The translations under genes were made by a program, and so were the position numbers. 64,000 nt of DNA from Paramacrobiotus metropolitanus. Its lineage: Eukaryota > Tardigrada > Eutardigrada > Parachela > Macrobiotidae. The DNA lies in the NCBI RefSeq assembly GCF_019649055.1, contig NW_026570232.1, positions 1,364,001-1,428,000 on the forward strand. Direction: 5' to 3'. Under the pieces are notes generated by a model. That model worked only from the letters and a program-made list of their open reading frames with translations. It ran no database searches and was not told the DNA's origin. The first letter of the stretch is position 1; the number at the start of each line of letters is the position of its first letter. Positions 47,618 to 59,039 of this stretch are shown here, piece after piece.

Positions 47618-48244
47618 CTCCACGACCCAATCTCTTAAAAGACATACAGTAATTATGTTTATTTTTTAGGTTAACTGGCGAGCGAGTTTTTTTTTATATG
47701 GTGGTGGTTATTTTACATGTGTACTTACTCTGTAATTGTTGTACTGTACGATACTCATATGAGTCATATCTAGTCTAAAAATTACAAGATGATGATGATT
47801 GTAATAAAGGGTGTTGTTGCAATACACGTGCTGTACAGATGATTACGAGCAAAGTCATATACAGATACTCTCTCTAGCGACAAAAAACTAAAAAAGCTAC
47901 CGTCAACTGATGAAGCAAAGGAATGCCAACCAAGCGGCTTTGTTTCTTTAGCTTTTATCTTTTTTTTTCACATTAAAGGCAAAGAACCAAACAAATTATG
48001 GCAGAAACATTATAATTAACCCTGACGCCAATCACAAAGCACACTCATAAATATTCAAAAAACAGATTTTATCGGTTTCCAAATTTTGCGTAGTGCATGC
48101 CTGGAAGCTCGATTTGGCTGGTGATTGCAATCTGTAAAATCAAAAGTAAACCATCCACTGAAACTTCTGGTACTTCTTATTGCATTTTGACTGTAATTGT
48201 TTCAGCTTCGTGGTTCACTTTTTGACAAGACATATTTTTCCACA

Positions 48245-49523
48245 ATGGAGCATTTCAAAAAGCGATACTTTCTCGTTCTGGTTGGAATTTTGGCGGTTGT
48301 GACAGGTATGCAAAGTAAAGAACACACAACATTGAACATGATATCACTGGAGCAGTGCAAAGTTGCAAACTGCAAAACAGTGTTGCAAAATGAGTGAGGA
48401 AACTCTGAAAGTACGAAATGAACGGTTCATGACAGGAACCGCGCCGGATATGCATGCATACCCACAGTTTGACGGCAGACAGATGACCAAGCTAGAATGC
48501 ACCAATCGCCCAAGGAACAGATGCTTTGATGACGGCACCTGCTTATATGGAAGCATTTTGCAGCAGATTGTTAGAAAAGTTGAACAGACGGTGGTCTTTT
48601 TGGAGTGTCAAAATAACGCCAGTGTCCAAGTAAGTAACAATAAGTAAAAGTAGCGACGCAGTCAGTACTTTGGCTGTAAACTGTAAACACTAATAAAATT
48701 AACGAACATTCATACTTATACCGTAGTCTACGGTATCAGTACTTGTATGAATGTTCGTTACTGTATATTTACATCTTGTCTATGGTCCGCAGACAAGATG
48801 TATACTTAATAATCGGCGATATCCATGACTGCTGAAACCAGTTACCCTGTATTAACCGTGCATTATATATTATGATGTATCCTTTATTAGGAGTTTCTGG
48901 ATACAGCCAGCAATATAGCTGCAAATAGTCCTAACCGAGCAGTCGTGCTTCACCTAACTGGCAAGATCACCAACCAGACGTTTGCGAATATCGTGGATCC
49001 GATAAGAAACCAGGTTACCGAATTGATCTTTGACGATAGTGAAAGTCGGCGCGAAAAACATGCCACGTCCAAGATCGGTGCTCTGCCGTTAATGTATCTG
49101 CTGTACTTGAAGTTCGCGAACGCTCGTGATCTCGTAATCCAAAAGCGGGACTTCCTGAACTTTGCTTATTTGCGGCGGCTGGAGTTTTATTTGTCGTTAA
49201 TCGCATCCGTCGAGCGCGACACGTTCACCAGCCTGCCCCTTCTGCGCTCGTTTCAGCTGGAGAGCGGCATGGAAGACCGTCTTGGATACCCTTCAGACGA
49301 AGTGATTATTACTACGGAAAGCCTGGCATGTCGCGATCCAGACTCATTCTACCTTAACCCCTTGCGCTGCAACTGTACCTATGTCTGGTTGCGAAACTGG
49401 CTGAAGGCCAATCCCCATCTGCTCAAGGAACGGGCCGAAGGAGAACTGTATATCATCGGCAACCACCTCAGTGCGAAGGCCAGAAAGCAGCCCGTTATTC
49501 TAGCTGCTATCGGTTGCTCATAA
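48245..49523 (+). CDS. Secreted leucine-rich-repeat protein, copy 2 (3 exons)
   Basis: Exons are 48245-48305, 48436-48629 and 48891-49523, in phase, giving about 295 residues. The layout is the same as copy 1: a signal peptide (MEHFKKRYFLVLVGILAVVT), an N-terminal cap with CTNRPRNRCFDDGTC, leucine-rich repeats (LRRLEFYLSLIASVERDTF) and the C-terminal cap NPLRCNCTYVWLRNWLKANP. Sequons are kept (ITNQTF, NCTY). Differences from copy 1 are concentrated in exons 1-2 and the repeat surface, while the caps are nearly unchanged, consistent with a functional, diverging paralogue. Its second intron contains two hairpins. Confidence 0.87.
48700..48801. repeat. Two adjacent inverted repeats in an intron
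   Basis: The first has 16-bp arms at 48700-48715 and 48745-48760, with a further inner complementary pair (TACCGTAG / CTACGGTA). The second has 11-bp arms at 48771-48781 and 48791-48801. Both lie in the second intron of LRR copy 2; copy 1 lacks them. Confidence 0.85.
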
Positions 49524-50776
49524 GTCATAGTGTCCCCGCTCTGGCGTTTGCGATTTGGTTTTTACTTGTTTTAATGCTTACTGGCTACTGCTATCACTTT
49601 CTGCATAACTATTAGCTATTTATGTTTCTGCACGGTATGACTCACAATTTAGCCGGTGACTTACTTATTTCTTGTCCCGCATCGTGTACTACGCGCATGC
49701 AGTGAGACAAGTAAACAGTAGTTAGTGTTTAGCATAACTGCTTTAGTGCGATGTGTTGATTGGCACAAGTTAATCTATTGTTCCACATTCATGATATTAT
49801 ACACTTATTATACACTTGATACACACTTGATTCGATGAGATGATCGTGTTTCCATGTGCAGAAATAATGGGCAGATTGCGCCTAGGCACTCTTGCACGAA
49901 TCTCTTTTTTGGGGCTTTTGTTCTACACCTAACGATAAGTACAGTACCAGCCACAAGAAGTGTGACGATTTTTCGCCTGTACACGTTTACTGTGCCACCT
50001 TCCAGCTTCTTGGAAAACGTATTTGTAATTAATAGTTCGACAGCCAGATGCAACTGATTTTCCTTTGCAAGGAGGCACAGTAATGATTAGTCAATTTAGC
50101 GCCTATATAATATGTGTTTAAACTATGTATTCTCGTGATTAAGTAATAGCAACCGCAGTTGATAAAGGCGGCATTTGCATCCTTTATTGTGCACCCTTAG
50201 AGACAAATAATACTTTCAGGGGGTACGAACACCAGAAAGCGTGCGATGCTAAAGCGTACTAACAAGTAAGTTATTTTGACATACGAGTATCTTTGGTAAC
50301 CGTTAAATTATCAAGCTTTGTTTGCCTCAATTAAAAAATTTCGAGTATTATATATATTATGTACGCAGTTGCAAGCCGAGTAACGGAATTACTACGAAAT
50401 CAAGGATGGTTGTAGCAGAGAAATCGGAAACAAGCGGTAACCCATTCCACTACTTAACGCTCAAAGGGCAGCAGCTTAAGAGTTCGTAGCGGTTAAACGG
50501 TTTTTTGTCTTGGGAACGTGTACACGATATTATGTATTGTAAATTTGTGATAACAGAGTGCGGGAAATTATTAAGCAGTGAATCCTTAACTGGATGTTGT
50601 TTTGGCCCGTTTGTGGGATAAAAGTAATTATAAAAAGATACTCGTACAACAACAGCAGCTGCTTTCGAAACATCGATATCGCCAGCAGACAGGAAAAGTG
50701 CCACGTATGTGGTCCCGGCACTGCTAACTCGTATTAGTGCATTGACAAAAATTTGTATACGATTTCTTCCGTATCA
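49524..50776. other. Non-coding part of duplication unit B
   Basis: 3' flank of LRR copy 2 and intergenic sequence up to the Ly6 gene's 3' end. Short repeats of a TATACACTTGAT type occur near 49795-49830. No gene seen. Confidence 0.4.
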
Positions 50777-50905
50777 GTGCACAATGCAGCTGCAGCTAAC
50801 GCCGTAATCAGCGAACTCAGAGCTACACATCGTGTCAGTTAATTGCAAGACGCCGCCGCGGGCGCACTCGTCCAGTGGCACCGGGCAGGAAGCAGACTGC
50901 GATTA

Positions 50906-52041
50906 TTACAGCCAGAGGAAGACTAAGAGCGCCGCCGTCGCAGCGCTAGCCGGCACGGGGAGGCGTCCGAGCTCACTTCCGGCGCGGTTGGTGTTGCAGA
51001 GATCGTGGCTATCACAGCAGCTGACACAGGCCCACTCGTCAGTCTCATTGGCATCGCAGGCCGCGTACTCGCTCAGCACACGCCGCTGCGTCCAACACGC
51101 TTCCCGTTTGCTGCACAACTTACTGATCTGCATCTTCCCTACGTCACCTAACAAAATTCAGACTCATGTACAGTATAGCTTAATTTCTAGATCTTTGTTT
51201 TGTGAGTTTAACTACAACTTGCAAAATTTAAAGCAAAACATGCAGTCAGCATGTACTAGATATTAAAGTAGTTAATTATATGCTAACGGTAAGGTTATTG
51301 ATGACGTATTAATCTGTGCAAGGCAAGGTGCCTATTTTAAACGAAATGTATTAGAATAAAAAGCGGTAAAAAAGGTAATACGATAAAATCTAAAAAGATA
51401 CCGGCAGAAAGGTAGCTGGTAAAAAATATTTACCGTAATAAATAAAAATATATCCATGTGGTACAATCTAGCGTTGAACACCATTTTGACAAATAGCTTA
51501 GAATTTACTCGATCAGCTGCATTTTACGGAAGCGTTCTACGAAAAGCCAGTACACTACGCCGCAAGCATGTACGAGTAGATCCTGAAGGTGGCGTGTAGT
51601 CGTGTACCTTATGCTAGTAATACCCAATACGTTTACAAGTCACAGTTGTAAAAATAAAAATTTTTTAAACAAAGAACAGTTTGCATTTATGTTAATATTA
51701 AAGTTCTCAATACTTCTGCAGCGGCATGTTTAAGATTATCGGATTAGACTTCAAGTTAGGAGGTAAACTAATTTAACAAATACAGTATACAGCTTGGAAG
51801 AACTTTAATGAAATAAATCTACGCAGCAAGCAAAAATTGTTTAGCAAAATAACTGGTGTTGTGGATCGATTACAATCGGTACAATGACCTTTACACGTAC
51901 TGGAATAGCGAATCATGGTCATGCAGGTGTCGTACGTAATCGGGCATTGCATGATATTTTCCGTTCCATTACATTCCGAATTGAGATGAACCACATCGCA
52001 AACGAAACACTGGATCCCATAACTTGCCGGGATCATCCAAC
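50906..52041 (-). CDS. Ly6/uPAR (three-finger) GPI-anchored surface protein, 5' exon missing
   Basis: Two minus-strand exons, 51901-52041 and 50906-51147, join in phase. The first ends a hydrophobic leader and begins the domain (ASYGIQCFVCDVV). The second ends it with the family signature ACVSCCDSHDLCNTN, followed by a hydrophobic stretch (ASAATAALLVFLWL) right before the stop, as in a GPI-anchor signal. About twelve cysteines are present, matching the Ly6/uPAR disulphide pattern. The signal-peptide exon, expected above 52041, was not found. Such proteins sit on the outer cell surface and often modulate receptors or septate junctions; the role here is unknown. The 3' end of this gene is repeated as a fragment at 47391-47527. 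Confidence 0.75.
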
Positions 52042-54393
52042 CTGCAACAGCCAAGCCCAAGTTATACCGGCACCGCGATATCGGTACATCTGCATCATGC
52101 ATCGTTACTCAGCTGGAACGGTTGCATGCGCCAGAAAAAAAGGGTAAAAAATTAACGCACGAGTACATAGTTGAAATATTCTTGATTCTGGGCACAAATA
52201 AATTGAATATGCGGGACATACCGTTTCACACAAAATACTAATTAACTGCATATCATCACATTATTATGCCTTAATGGGATAACGGGCCTGATGCTGACAT
52301 TCGTACCGGTTACATACATAAAAGACCGATCCACAACGATGCGTAGACGCCGAATAATGCAGGAAACGTCGCAGTATTTACGACTGGCGTTGATGGCTTA
52401 ATAACGTTATCCGGGCGCATTGTGCTTCCATATTGGTTGTCAGCGGAATGGGATGCGGATAGCTCGCACTGCTGTATTCAACCGACTACAAATGCATAGA
52501 GTCTGCAGCGGATCAGCCACAGATCCACTTGGCTCCCATGCACCAATCCCCCGCTCTCAGCTTCAACTGGAGAATAGCGCGATCAAAAATGAAATAGCCA
52601 ATTTGTCCGCTGAATGGCATCCTCTCGTCGCCGGTGGCTGCAGCACTAAATTAAGCCGGCGACACTCGGCGCATACATAGTCCAATCTGCTCTGCAACGT
52701 AACTTATGGTTAGAAAAAGCGAAAATGTTGGTTTGTGTGCTGGTAATTATTTTGGCCGTCGATCGATGGGAGTGGCATATATCTCTACAGTATATGTTGT
52801 CGGCCTCTCCAGAGATTTTTATCCGTGACAGATTGGCGCGCCAAGTGTTGCTGTACTGTGTTTACTCTGCACTTCTTACGCCTGTGTATGTTGCATCGGC
52901 AAGCCGGACGCCGCAACCGGCACTCACGGCATTCATGCTCGAGCGTAATTGGATTGTTAAGCATTTTCAGCGGATGTGGATGGGGATGTGGGGGATGGAT
53001 GTGTCAAGAATTTCGGATCGACTTTAATCATCTGGATGGAGAATGCGTGTGTGCAGCCGGGTCACTCTCACTTTACGCAATGCTCACTTCCGCTGCATAT
53101 ATATCGTGTTAACTTTGTCTGTTTTAGTTTGCAAGGAGCGTCTAGTACAGTTGTGTTATACATACAGATATACGGCATCAACAGAGTAGTCGCCTTTAAA
53201 CTAGCTTTGCACATTTTTTACAAAGTAGCCACCGGTTTCAGATTACGAAAACAGTTTTTTGCATCAACTTACAAAAAACGCACAATTTGTTAGTTCTTGT
53301 AAAATCACAACGTAGCTCTCATCAAAGATAAACCATTGCTCCTGTGCTTGATTGACAATATAAAACTTTTATTGTAACATATAATTACCGACCGAAGCGA
53401 AGCGAAGGTCCTCTATGTTCAAGAAAACGGGACTTCTGTCGGTCGCGTCGGTCACGCGTTAATAATTTTAAATAAATTGGGAAAAGAATGTTGAAAATTA
53501 CTTTTAGTTACAAAAAATACTATATGATAATGGAAAACCTGTTAATATAAAACATATATTTTTACAATTTCTTTGAAAACTCAGTAAATTTATTGAATCT
53601 ATGTTTTCGCTTTGCTTCGGTTTTTCAGTGCTAATCAACAGCGGTGCACTTCCCTAGTAACTTTAGACGTAACGAAGCAGAACCGATGAGCATGGTTGTA
53701 TAACATCAAAATTGTTTAGCTTTATGACATGGGAAGTTGATAGCGCACTGCTTACAAGAATATCCCCGTTATCCATAACGCAATAATATACCGCTTTGCA
53801 TATAAGAATATGTTGTCGAAATTTACAGGCCTGACAATTTGGCGGAAGAGAAATACTGCAAGCATACTGTATCATATTGTTCTTCATACCTATTGCAACC
53901 GGAAGTATTGCAGTGCATTTTATAATAATATGGGTACTTGCGCTATTGCACCTTCTCCACCAGATGTGTTCTATATATCATGCATCTCGGTTAGGAGAAT
54001 GAGATAACACGCTATCAATATTCTTTTGTTAAGGCATTGAGTAGGTGCTTAGGCGTTAGGTACACCACAATAAACGTCGATAAGATATAAAATAGCCATA
54101 ATAGTAGCTATTCATCTGCTTCGATAGATCTGCATCTGTACCGCTGAGAAGTTCAACACCATCGTTACTTCCCTAGCACTGTAAGCGTCAAATATTGTAC
54201 GTATTGCAAAGTATCATAGCTTCTTTGGAAGTACCATCTGATTTTGGTCGAAACCATCGGTACAGTATTGTACAGACTGTACAAACGTACATCCCGTGGC
54301 GTGAGATCTGAAGAAGCTTGAAAAGCTTTTATTACTACGGCGTTAGTTTGTGGATCTTTCACTTTTTGAGTGTCATAACGTTGCTGATTCACG
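52042..54393. other. Intergenic stretch
   Basis: 2.3 kb with only short frames. It should contain the first exon of the Ly6 gene. A 231-bp fold-back sequence is listed separately. Confidence 0.4.
53391..53621. repeat. Possible fold-back element
   Basis: The 16-bp sequence ACCGAAGCGAAGCGAA at 53391-53406 recurs inverted, with one mismatch, at 53606-53621. The AT-rich sequence between has no coding frame. No clear target duplication, so a MITE origin is only a guess. Confidence 0.4.
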
Positions 54394-54487
54394 ATGAACT
54401 TCAGCGTTTTATGCCTGCTGGCTTTTTGCGCTACTAGCGTATATGGATTGGACAATGGCCAATCGTCTGTCAGCACCTTACGAGAAC
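54394..54487 (+). CDS. Candidate signal-peptide exon
   Basis: The ATG at 54394 opens MNFSVLCLLAFCATSVYG, a textbook signal peptide with a good cleavage site, followed by LDNGQSSVSTLRE and a C|GTGAGA donor. The next exon is unclear. The acceptor before the helical protein at 55114 is out of phase with this donor, unless an intermediate exon (possibly beginning near 54837) is used. It may be the first exon of that gene or of an unfound secreted protein. Confidence 0.4.
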
Positions 54488-55113
54488 GTGAGAAAGTTCA
54501 ATGCAATTTGTGTAAAATCGCTTTGTCAAACTTAAGCACAGGTCAAGTTTTTACTCAACTACGCTATTATTAAAATTTACGACATTAAAAATTAAGTGCA
54601 CATGAAAGCTGGAATCATTTCCTGATGACGTACATGTCATAAAAATACAATCGTATAATTTAATGGAAACCGACGCATGTACACGCGCGATACAGGCTTC
54701 GAACAATTATTGTAGTGCTTCGAAAAGTTTAAGTTCAAATGCTGCAAGATACTTCAGCTAATTCCAGGCAACCCCACAAAACAGCAAATCTTCGCGGGAG
54801 AATTACTATCGTCCGTTTTTCTTCTTATGTTAGCAGTAGTTGCAAAATTTATGGTCGCAGCTGAGTGGAGCACAGCTGTGCAACAGAATATACGTCATAT
54901 AGATATATTATATATGTACATAAATTTCGTAGTTACATACTTTGCAACTGCGGTACTTGTATGCAAAAATATTGAAGTAATAGTAAGATTACAAGTGTAA
55001 TGTAGGAAATAACTGAATCCAACTGTACAAGTGCATGAAGACTGCACCATAGGAGTCGTTTCTGGCACTTTTATTAGGTAATCCGTATACATCTTGGCTA
55101 TTTTGCAAGCAAA

Positions 55114-56248
55114 ATGTCAAACTGCGACCTCAAAATTATAGAAGCGGATTCGCTGTGGAACAGCGCTCGGATTACGGTGCACAACCTGAACGTTCCACCG
55201 GTAGACAAACAACTCGCCAATTCCATTTTGGAACACATCATCCAAACAGCCCAGAACATCATACAACACATCCAAGCGATCCTTACCGACAACCAAAACA
55301 CCGCCACCACTCTGCAAAATCAGCTGCAGATGCTGACCAATGAGCTGCACGGTGCAGCCAATCAGGACGCGACCAGTCGCAGCGTCATGGCTCTGCGCTC
55401 ATTCGTGGAAGTGTACTCCGTAACGGAAAGTCTGAAAGCCAAGAACAGCCCGCTGACACAAGCCATTGTCGACCTGATCAACCAGTTCAATCTCGAGCAC
55501 CAGATCACCGGCACACTCAGTAACACGGTCATCCAGATGGTCGCTGGAATTATCCACAGTCTGGGATTCTCGCCTATGGCTCAAGGCGCTGTCAGCGCTC
55601 TTCTAGGTACGCGAAAGCTTTCTTTAATTCTAGTTATTCGGCAGCCGAATTCACTGTTTAAGGCAAAGAATGTATAACATTCTTTGCCTTAAACAGTGAA
55701 TTCTTAAGTTTAACTTCATCAGTAGCAAACGTGCGATGGTATAGTCGAAAAGGTCATCAATGCCATATTATGTTACTACAAAGCGCTGTCAGCGCTCTTT
55801 TAGGTTATAAAAAAATTTAGTTAAAGTCCTGCTTATCCGGCAGCCGAATTTATTGTTAAAGCATGTTTTTATATTTAAGTTTGCTTTGATCGGTACAGTA
55901 CTCAAAAGTTTGAAAAGGTCATCGATGTCATAATGTTGGTGTACAGGAGAGGATTTAGCCCACTTCGTTTTCGAGCAATTCCAACTGGGCGCAAGGTCTT
56001 CTGGAGATGCGCAGCATAGACTGTCCCCCATTGCCGACATGCTCCAGCAAATGAGCCAAGCCTTGACTCCAGTACTGCAGCAGATGCAGGAGTTGGTCCT
56101 CCAGGTGGTGAAGGACGTTCTCCAGGAAATATACGCCAACGCGGCACCAGTGGTCAGCGATTTCCTTAACGCCTTTCAGAGCACACTGAGCGTTCCCAGT
56201 AATCAGTTATACCAAAAAACTGTGCAGCGCCTTGCCAAAGTGTTTTAA
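55114..56248 (+). CDS. Amphipathic-helical protein of unknown function (2 exons)
   Basis: Exons 55114-55606 and 55947-56248 join in phase, giving about 264 residues. The chain is almost wholly predicted helix, rich in Gln, Asn, Ala, Leu, Ile and Val in heptad-like spacing (ILEHIIQTAQNIIQHIQAI; MLQQMSQALTPVLQQMQELV). Charge is low, and there is only one cysteine, near the start. No domain is recognised. The pattern suggests a coiled-coil or lipid/surface-binding helical bundle. It may have a signal-peptide exon upstream (54394-54487). The intron contains a partial tandem copy of the exon-1 end and a perfect 27-bp hairpin. Translation start at 55114 is the first ATG after an in-frame stop. Confidence 0.7.
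55586..55945 (+). repeat. Intronic tandem duplication including the exon-1 end
   Basis: The words GCGCTGTCAGCGCTCTT and GGCAGCCGAATT, and AAAGGTCATC further on, occur in the same order from about 55586 and again from about 55780. The last ~20 bp of exon 1 with its donor-like site and about 160 bp of intron have thus been copied once, giving a second potential donor. The first copy carries the 27-bp hairpin and the second does not. Confidence 0.75.
55647..55703. repeat. Perfect 27-bp inverted repeat with 3-nt loop
   Basis: Arms 55647-55673 and 55677-55703 are exactly complementary (each outer end is GAATTC). It lies in the intron of the helical-protein gene. Confidence 0.9.
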
Positions 56249-56840
56249 TTTCGCTGACACTCTGCAAGTTTCGGTTCGTTCGTATCGATTCAAAGTCGGT
56301 TGAATTTTATGTTAAATTTGCGAGATTTCAAGAATTTGAAGTGATGCGGGTTTAAGCGGAGATACTATACTTCTACTTTATGTACGAGTATGCATGTTAG
56401 TGATATACGAGTATGATTTTACATGTGTGAAATGGCGATGTCCAGTACCCAGATGGCCAGTGCCATACCGTTAGCATTGGTAGAAGAAAGCCACACATCA
56501 TTATGTATAAATATCGTTGTGCAGCAATCGCAGTGTAGTGGCTCGCTCTGCCCTCCATTGTCCTGCACGAGTATTAACTATTAAGTCGGTGATTAATACG
56601 AGTTACGGTAGAGAAAGCGTTATAATCTTTTCTCCATAAACCAAGATTTTTTTTAACAAACAGCATTATCATAAAAACGAATATTACATTGTATACTACT
56701 GGAGAAGTTGACAATAAATAATCGTAATGCGCTTCTGAAGGTAACATATCACGTTAATAGTACAAATCAATGGAAATTAAAGATCTCTGTCAGTCAAATA
56801 CAACGGTAAACAGCATACATGTATTTCTTTGGACATGGTT
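56249..56840. other. Gap between helical-protein gene and cadherin exons
   Basis: 0.6 kb, converging 3' ends. No further cadherin exon was recognised here. Confidence 0.4.
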
Positions 56841-58837
56841 TTAAACAATGCTCAGCTGCACCGTTGTGCTGCTGCTTCGCCGGGGCGTTCCCCCATCCAC
56901 CGCCAGGACCACCAACTGCAACACAAATTCCGCTCGTGTTACCAACGAACATACCACGGAACGGGAAACCTCATGCCCTCCGGAAGTGCGCTGAAATAAT
57001 TCACCTACCGGTAAAGTTCGTCCTCTTAGAGAGTCTATCGGACTGGAGATGATCAGTTCACCGGATGGCTCCATTCGGAAGAATGGATTGACGCCACCAT
57101 CGGGTGCACGATATTCCACCACCATATTATTCGGATACTAAAAATTATTATTAGTTCCAGTAAAACATACAGGAGTATTCGGTAAGATTTTCTTATTTTT
57201 ACAGCACTAGTTTACTGCTTATCTTGATGTTTTATATGACTGTAAATTCAAGTATATTCGTTACGGCATCAAAACGATACCTCGGCAGGTTAGGGAAAAC
57301 GCCAACAGACTGCGTTTTCAGACTGTGTTCACTGGTAAATTTCGAACTGTTTTGTATGATGTATTTTTACCGTTCTATCGTGGTCTTGAGCATGAATGCG
57401 CATAACAGCGGTACTGGGCACTGTCGACGCCGGAATCGTTACCGACGCCGACGCGGACCCGTCAAACACTGGCGATTCATCGTTCTCATCCTGGAAAAGA
57501 AGACAAACATGCCTATACGAAAGTACCTCGTAGCCGTTAGACTGGTATACACAGTACCAGGATATTGATAAACACTGTCGTATAAGCATCCGGTGCGGTG
57601 CGATTGTCATTCAGCGTTCCCACAACCAGAGTGGTGTCGGACAGCGAGACCGTTCCTTCTGCATCCATCGGGGCTATCGAGCGTATACTACCAGTCAAAG
57701 CGTCCACGGAAAACCAGTTGGAGTTACCGGATTTGAGGGTGTAACCTTTGTTAGGATTACTAGCGGGAAAACGTGCCTGCAGCGATATCCAAAGAGAGAC
57801 CTTTGTACATGTGCAACGTAAAAAGTACTGTACATGTACGGTAATCAACTATATTACTCTATAAACTGCTTCTCTATAGCAGACATTCAAAATTCTCAGA
57901 GCGGTACTGCGCATTGTCTAAATCAGTTCATCGTAACAAAGCGTAGAATAGTGGCTCAAACGATTCCTTAATCCTTCTGTCATCGTGTTTCATTTAAAAT
58001 GGAGCCGTAATGTACATTTGTTACAAAAACTACTATACTCAGGGATCTTTTCGACAGGCCTTCCACAAATTTTTGCCTTTCTTACGATTAACAACGACCT
58101 TGTTGTGCAGTCAGCAGGTTTATACCACGGTAAGCATCTTGCAAACAGTACAAGGTATTCTAATCAATGGAGTCTGTCCACTATTTGTAGATGACGGTAT
58201 GAATTTACATATGCCTATAAAATTCAGCCGTACTTTACTGAACCTCTGCCATTCGCGGCATTCGGCGTATTGTTTTGCAAATGGCTTGGTTTTCTAAATC
58301 GAACGTTGTACCGAACGCGCTAAATCGCATCAGTTTAATTATTTACACACCTAGTACCCAGCCGCCTGCAATAATGATACAAAGATAAATCTCACGAAAC
58401 TACTATTACTGCAAGTGCGAAGGCGCAGGGACACTTTACGGATCGCATGTTTGACGTACCGTCACTCTGGTGATTTCCGTTCCAGCCGGGCTGTTTTCCC
58501 GCAGTCCCGCGCAATAATATTGTTGTTCAAAGGACGGTGCTGTCACTCCGCTGGCATCGTTGGGACACAGCACGTTGATGGTGACCGTTATGGTGGTGGT
58601 CAATCGCGGTGCGCCGCCGTCGGCAATCAAGACCGGCACAAAGCGGACAGCCGGTGCCGCCGGTAAGGGCCGAACGAGGGTCAGCACTCCTGCTGCCGAG
58701 ATGGAAAATTCGCTAAACAATTCAGGTGTTTCATATTGTTTTTGAGAAAACGAAGAAAGTATGTACTGCCAGACGTACGGCTGCGAATCCAAGCGGAATG
58801 ATAAGGCGGCATTCTGTCCCGCATCCCGATCAAAAGC
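56841..58837 (-). CDS. Cadherin-repeat protein, partial (5 exons)
   Basis: Minus-strand exons are 58460-58837, 57558-57776, 57371-57490, 57009-57137 and 56841-56915, all in phase 0. They show classical extracellular cadherin motifs: AFDRDAGQNAALSF, then IADGGAPRLTTTITV, LRENSPAGTEITRVTV, the calcium-binding linker DENDESPVF, and LAVDGGTPRRSSSTTVQL. These correspond to about two to three consecutive repeats of a large, protocadherin or Fat/Dachsous-like adhesion protein. No signal peptide, transmembrane helix or cytoplasmic tail is in the window. The linker at CPNDASGVTAPSF lacks the usual DxNDN form. On the upstream side lies a 1.3-kb minisatellite and a transposon, and no further cadherin exon. 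The fragment may be a relic or have long introns. Confidence 0.75.
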
Positions 58838-59039
58838 CTTGCAAAAAATAATTCTTACTACACAATGTCGAGACAAATAATATCGAGAAATGTAGCACGC
58901 AAAATTAGTACGTCAAGAAAGTTCCTATCAATTGAGAGAATGTCTGAGTTAGGACATTAGCGAGAACTTGGTTTAAACCAATAGAACCACCAGTGAACCA
59001 CCAGTGTACAAATATACTTCATGACAGCACGTCTCTCCC

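Larger units (their letters stand above)
47575..50905. repeat. Tandem duplication unit B
   Basis: Second copy of the block described for unit A. It starts with an orphan copy of the last exon of the hydrophilic-protein gene, contains LRR copy 2, and ends immediately after the Ly6 stop codon, where the full Ly6 gene continues. Homology to unit A is patchy in the non-coding parts. Confidence 0.8.
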
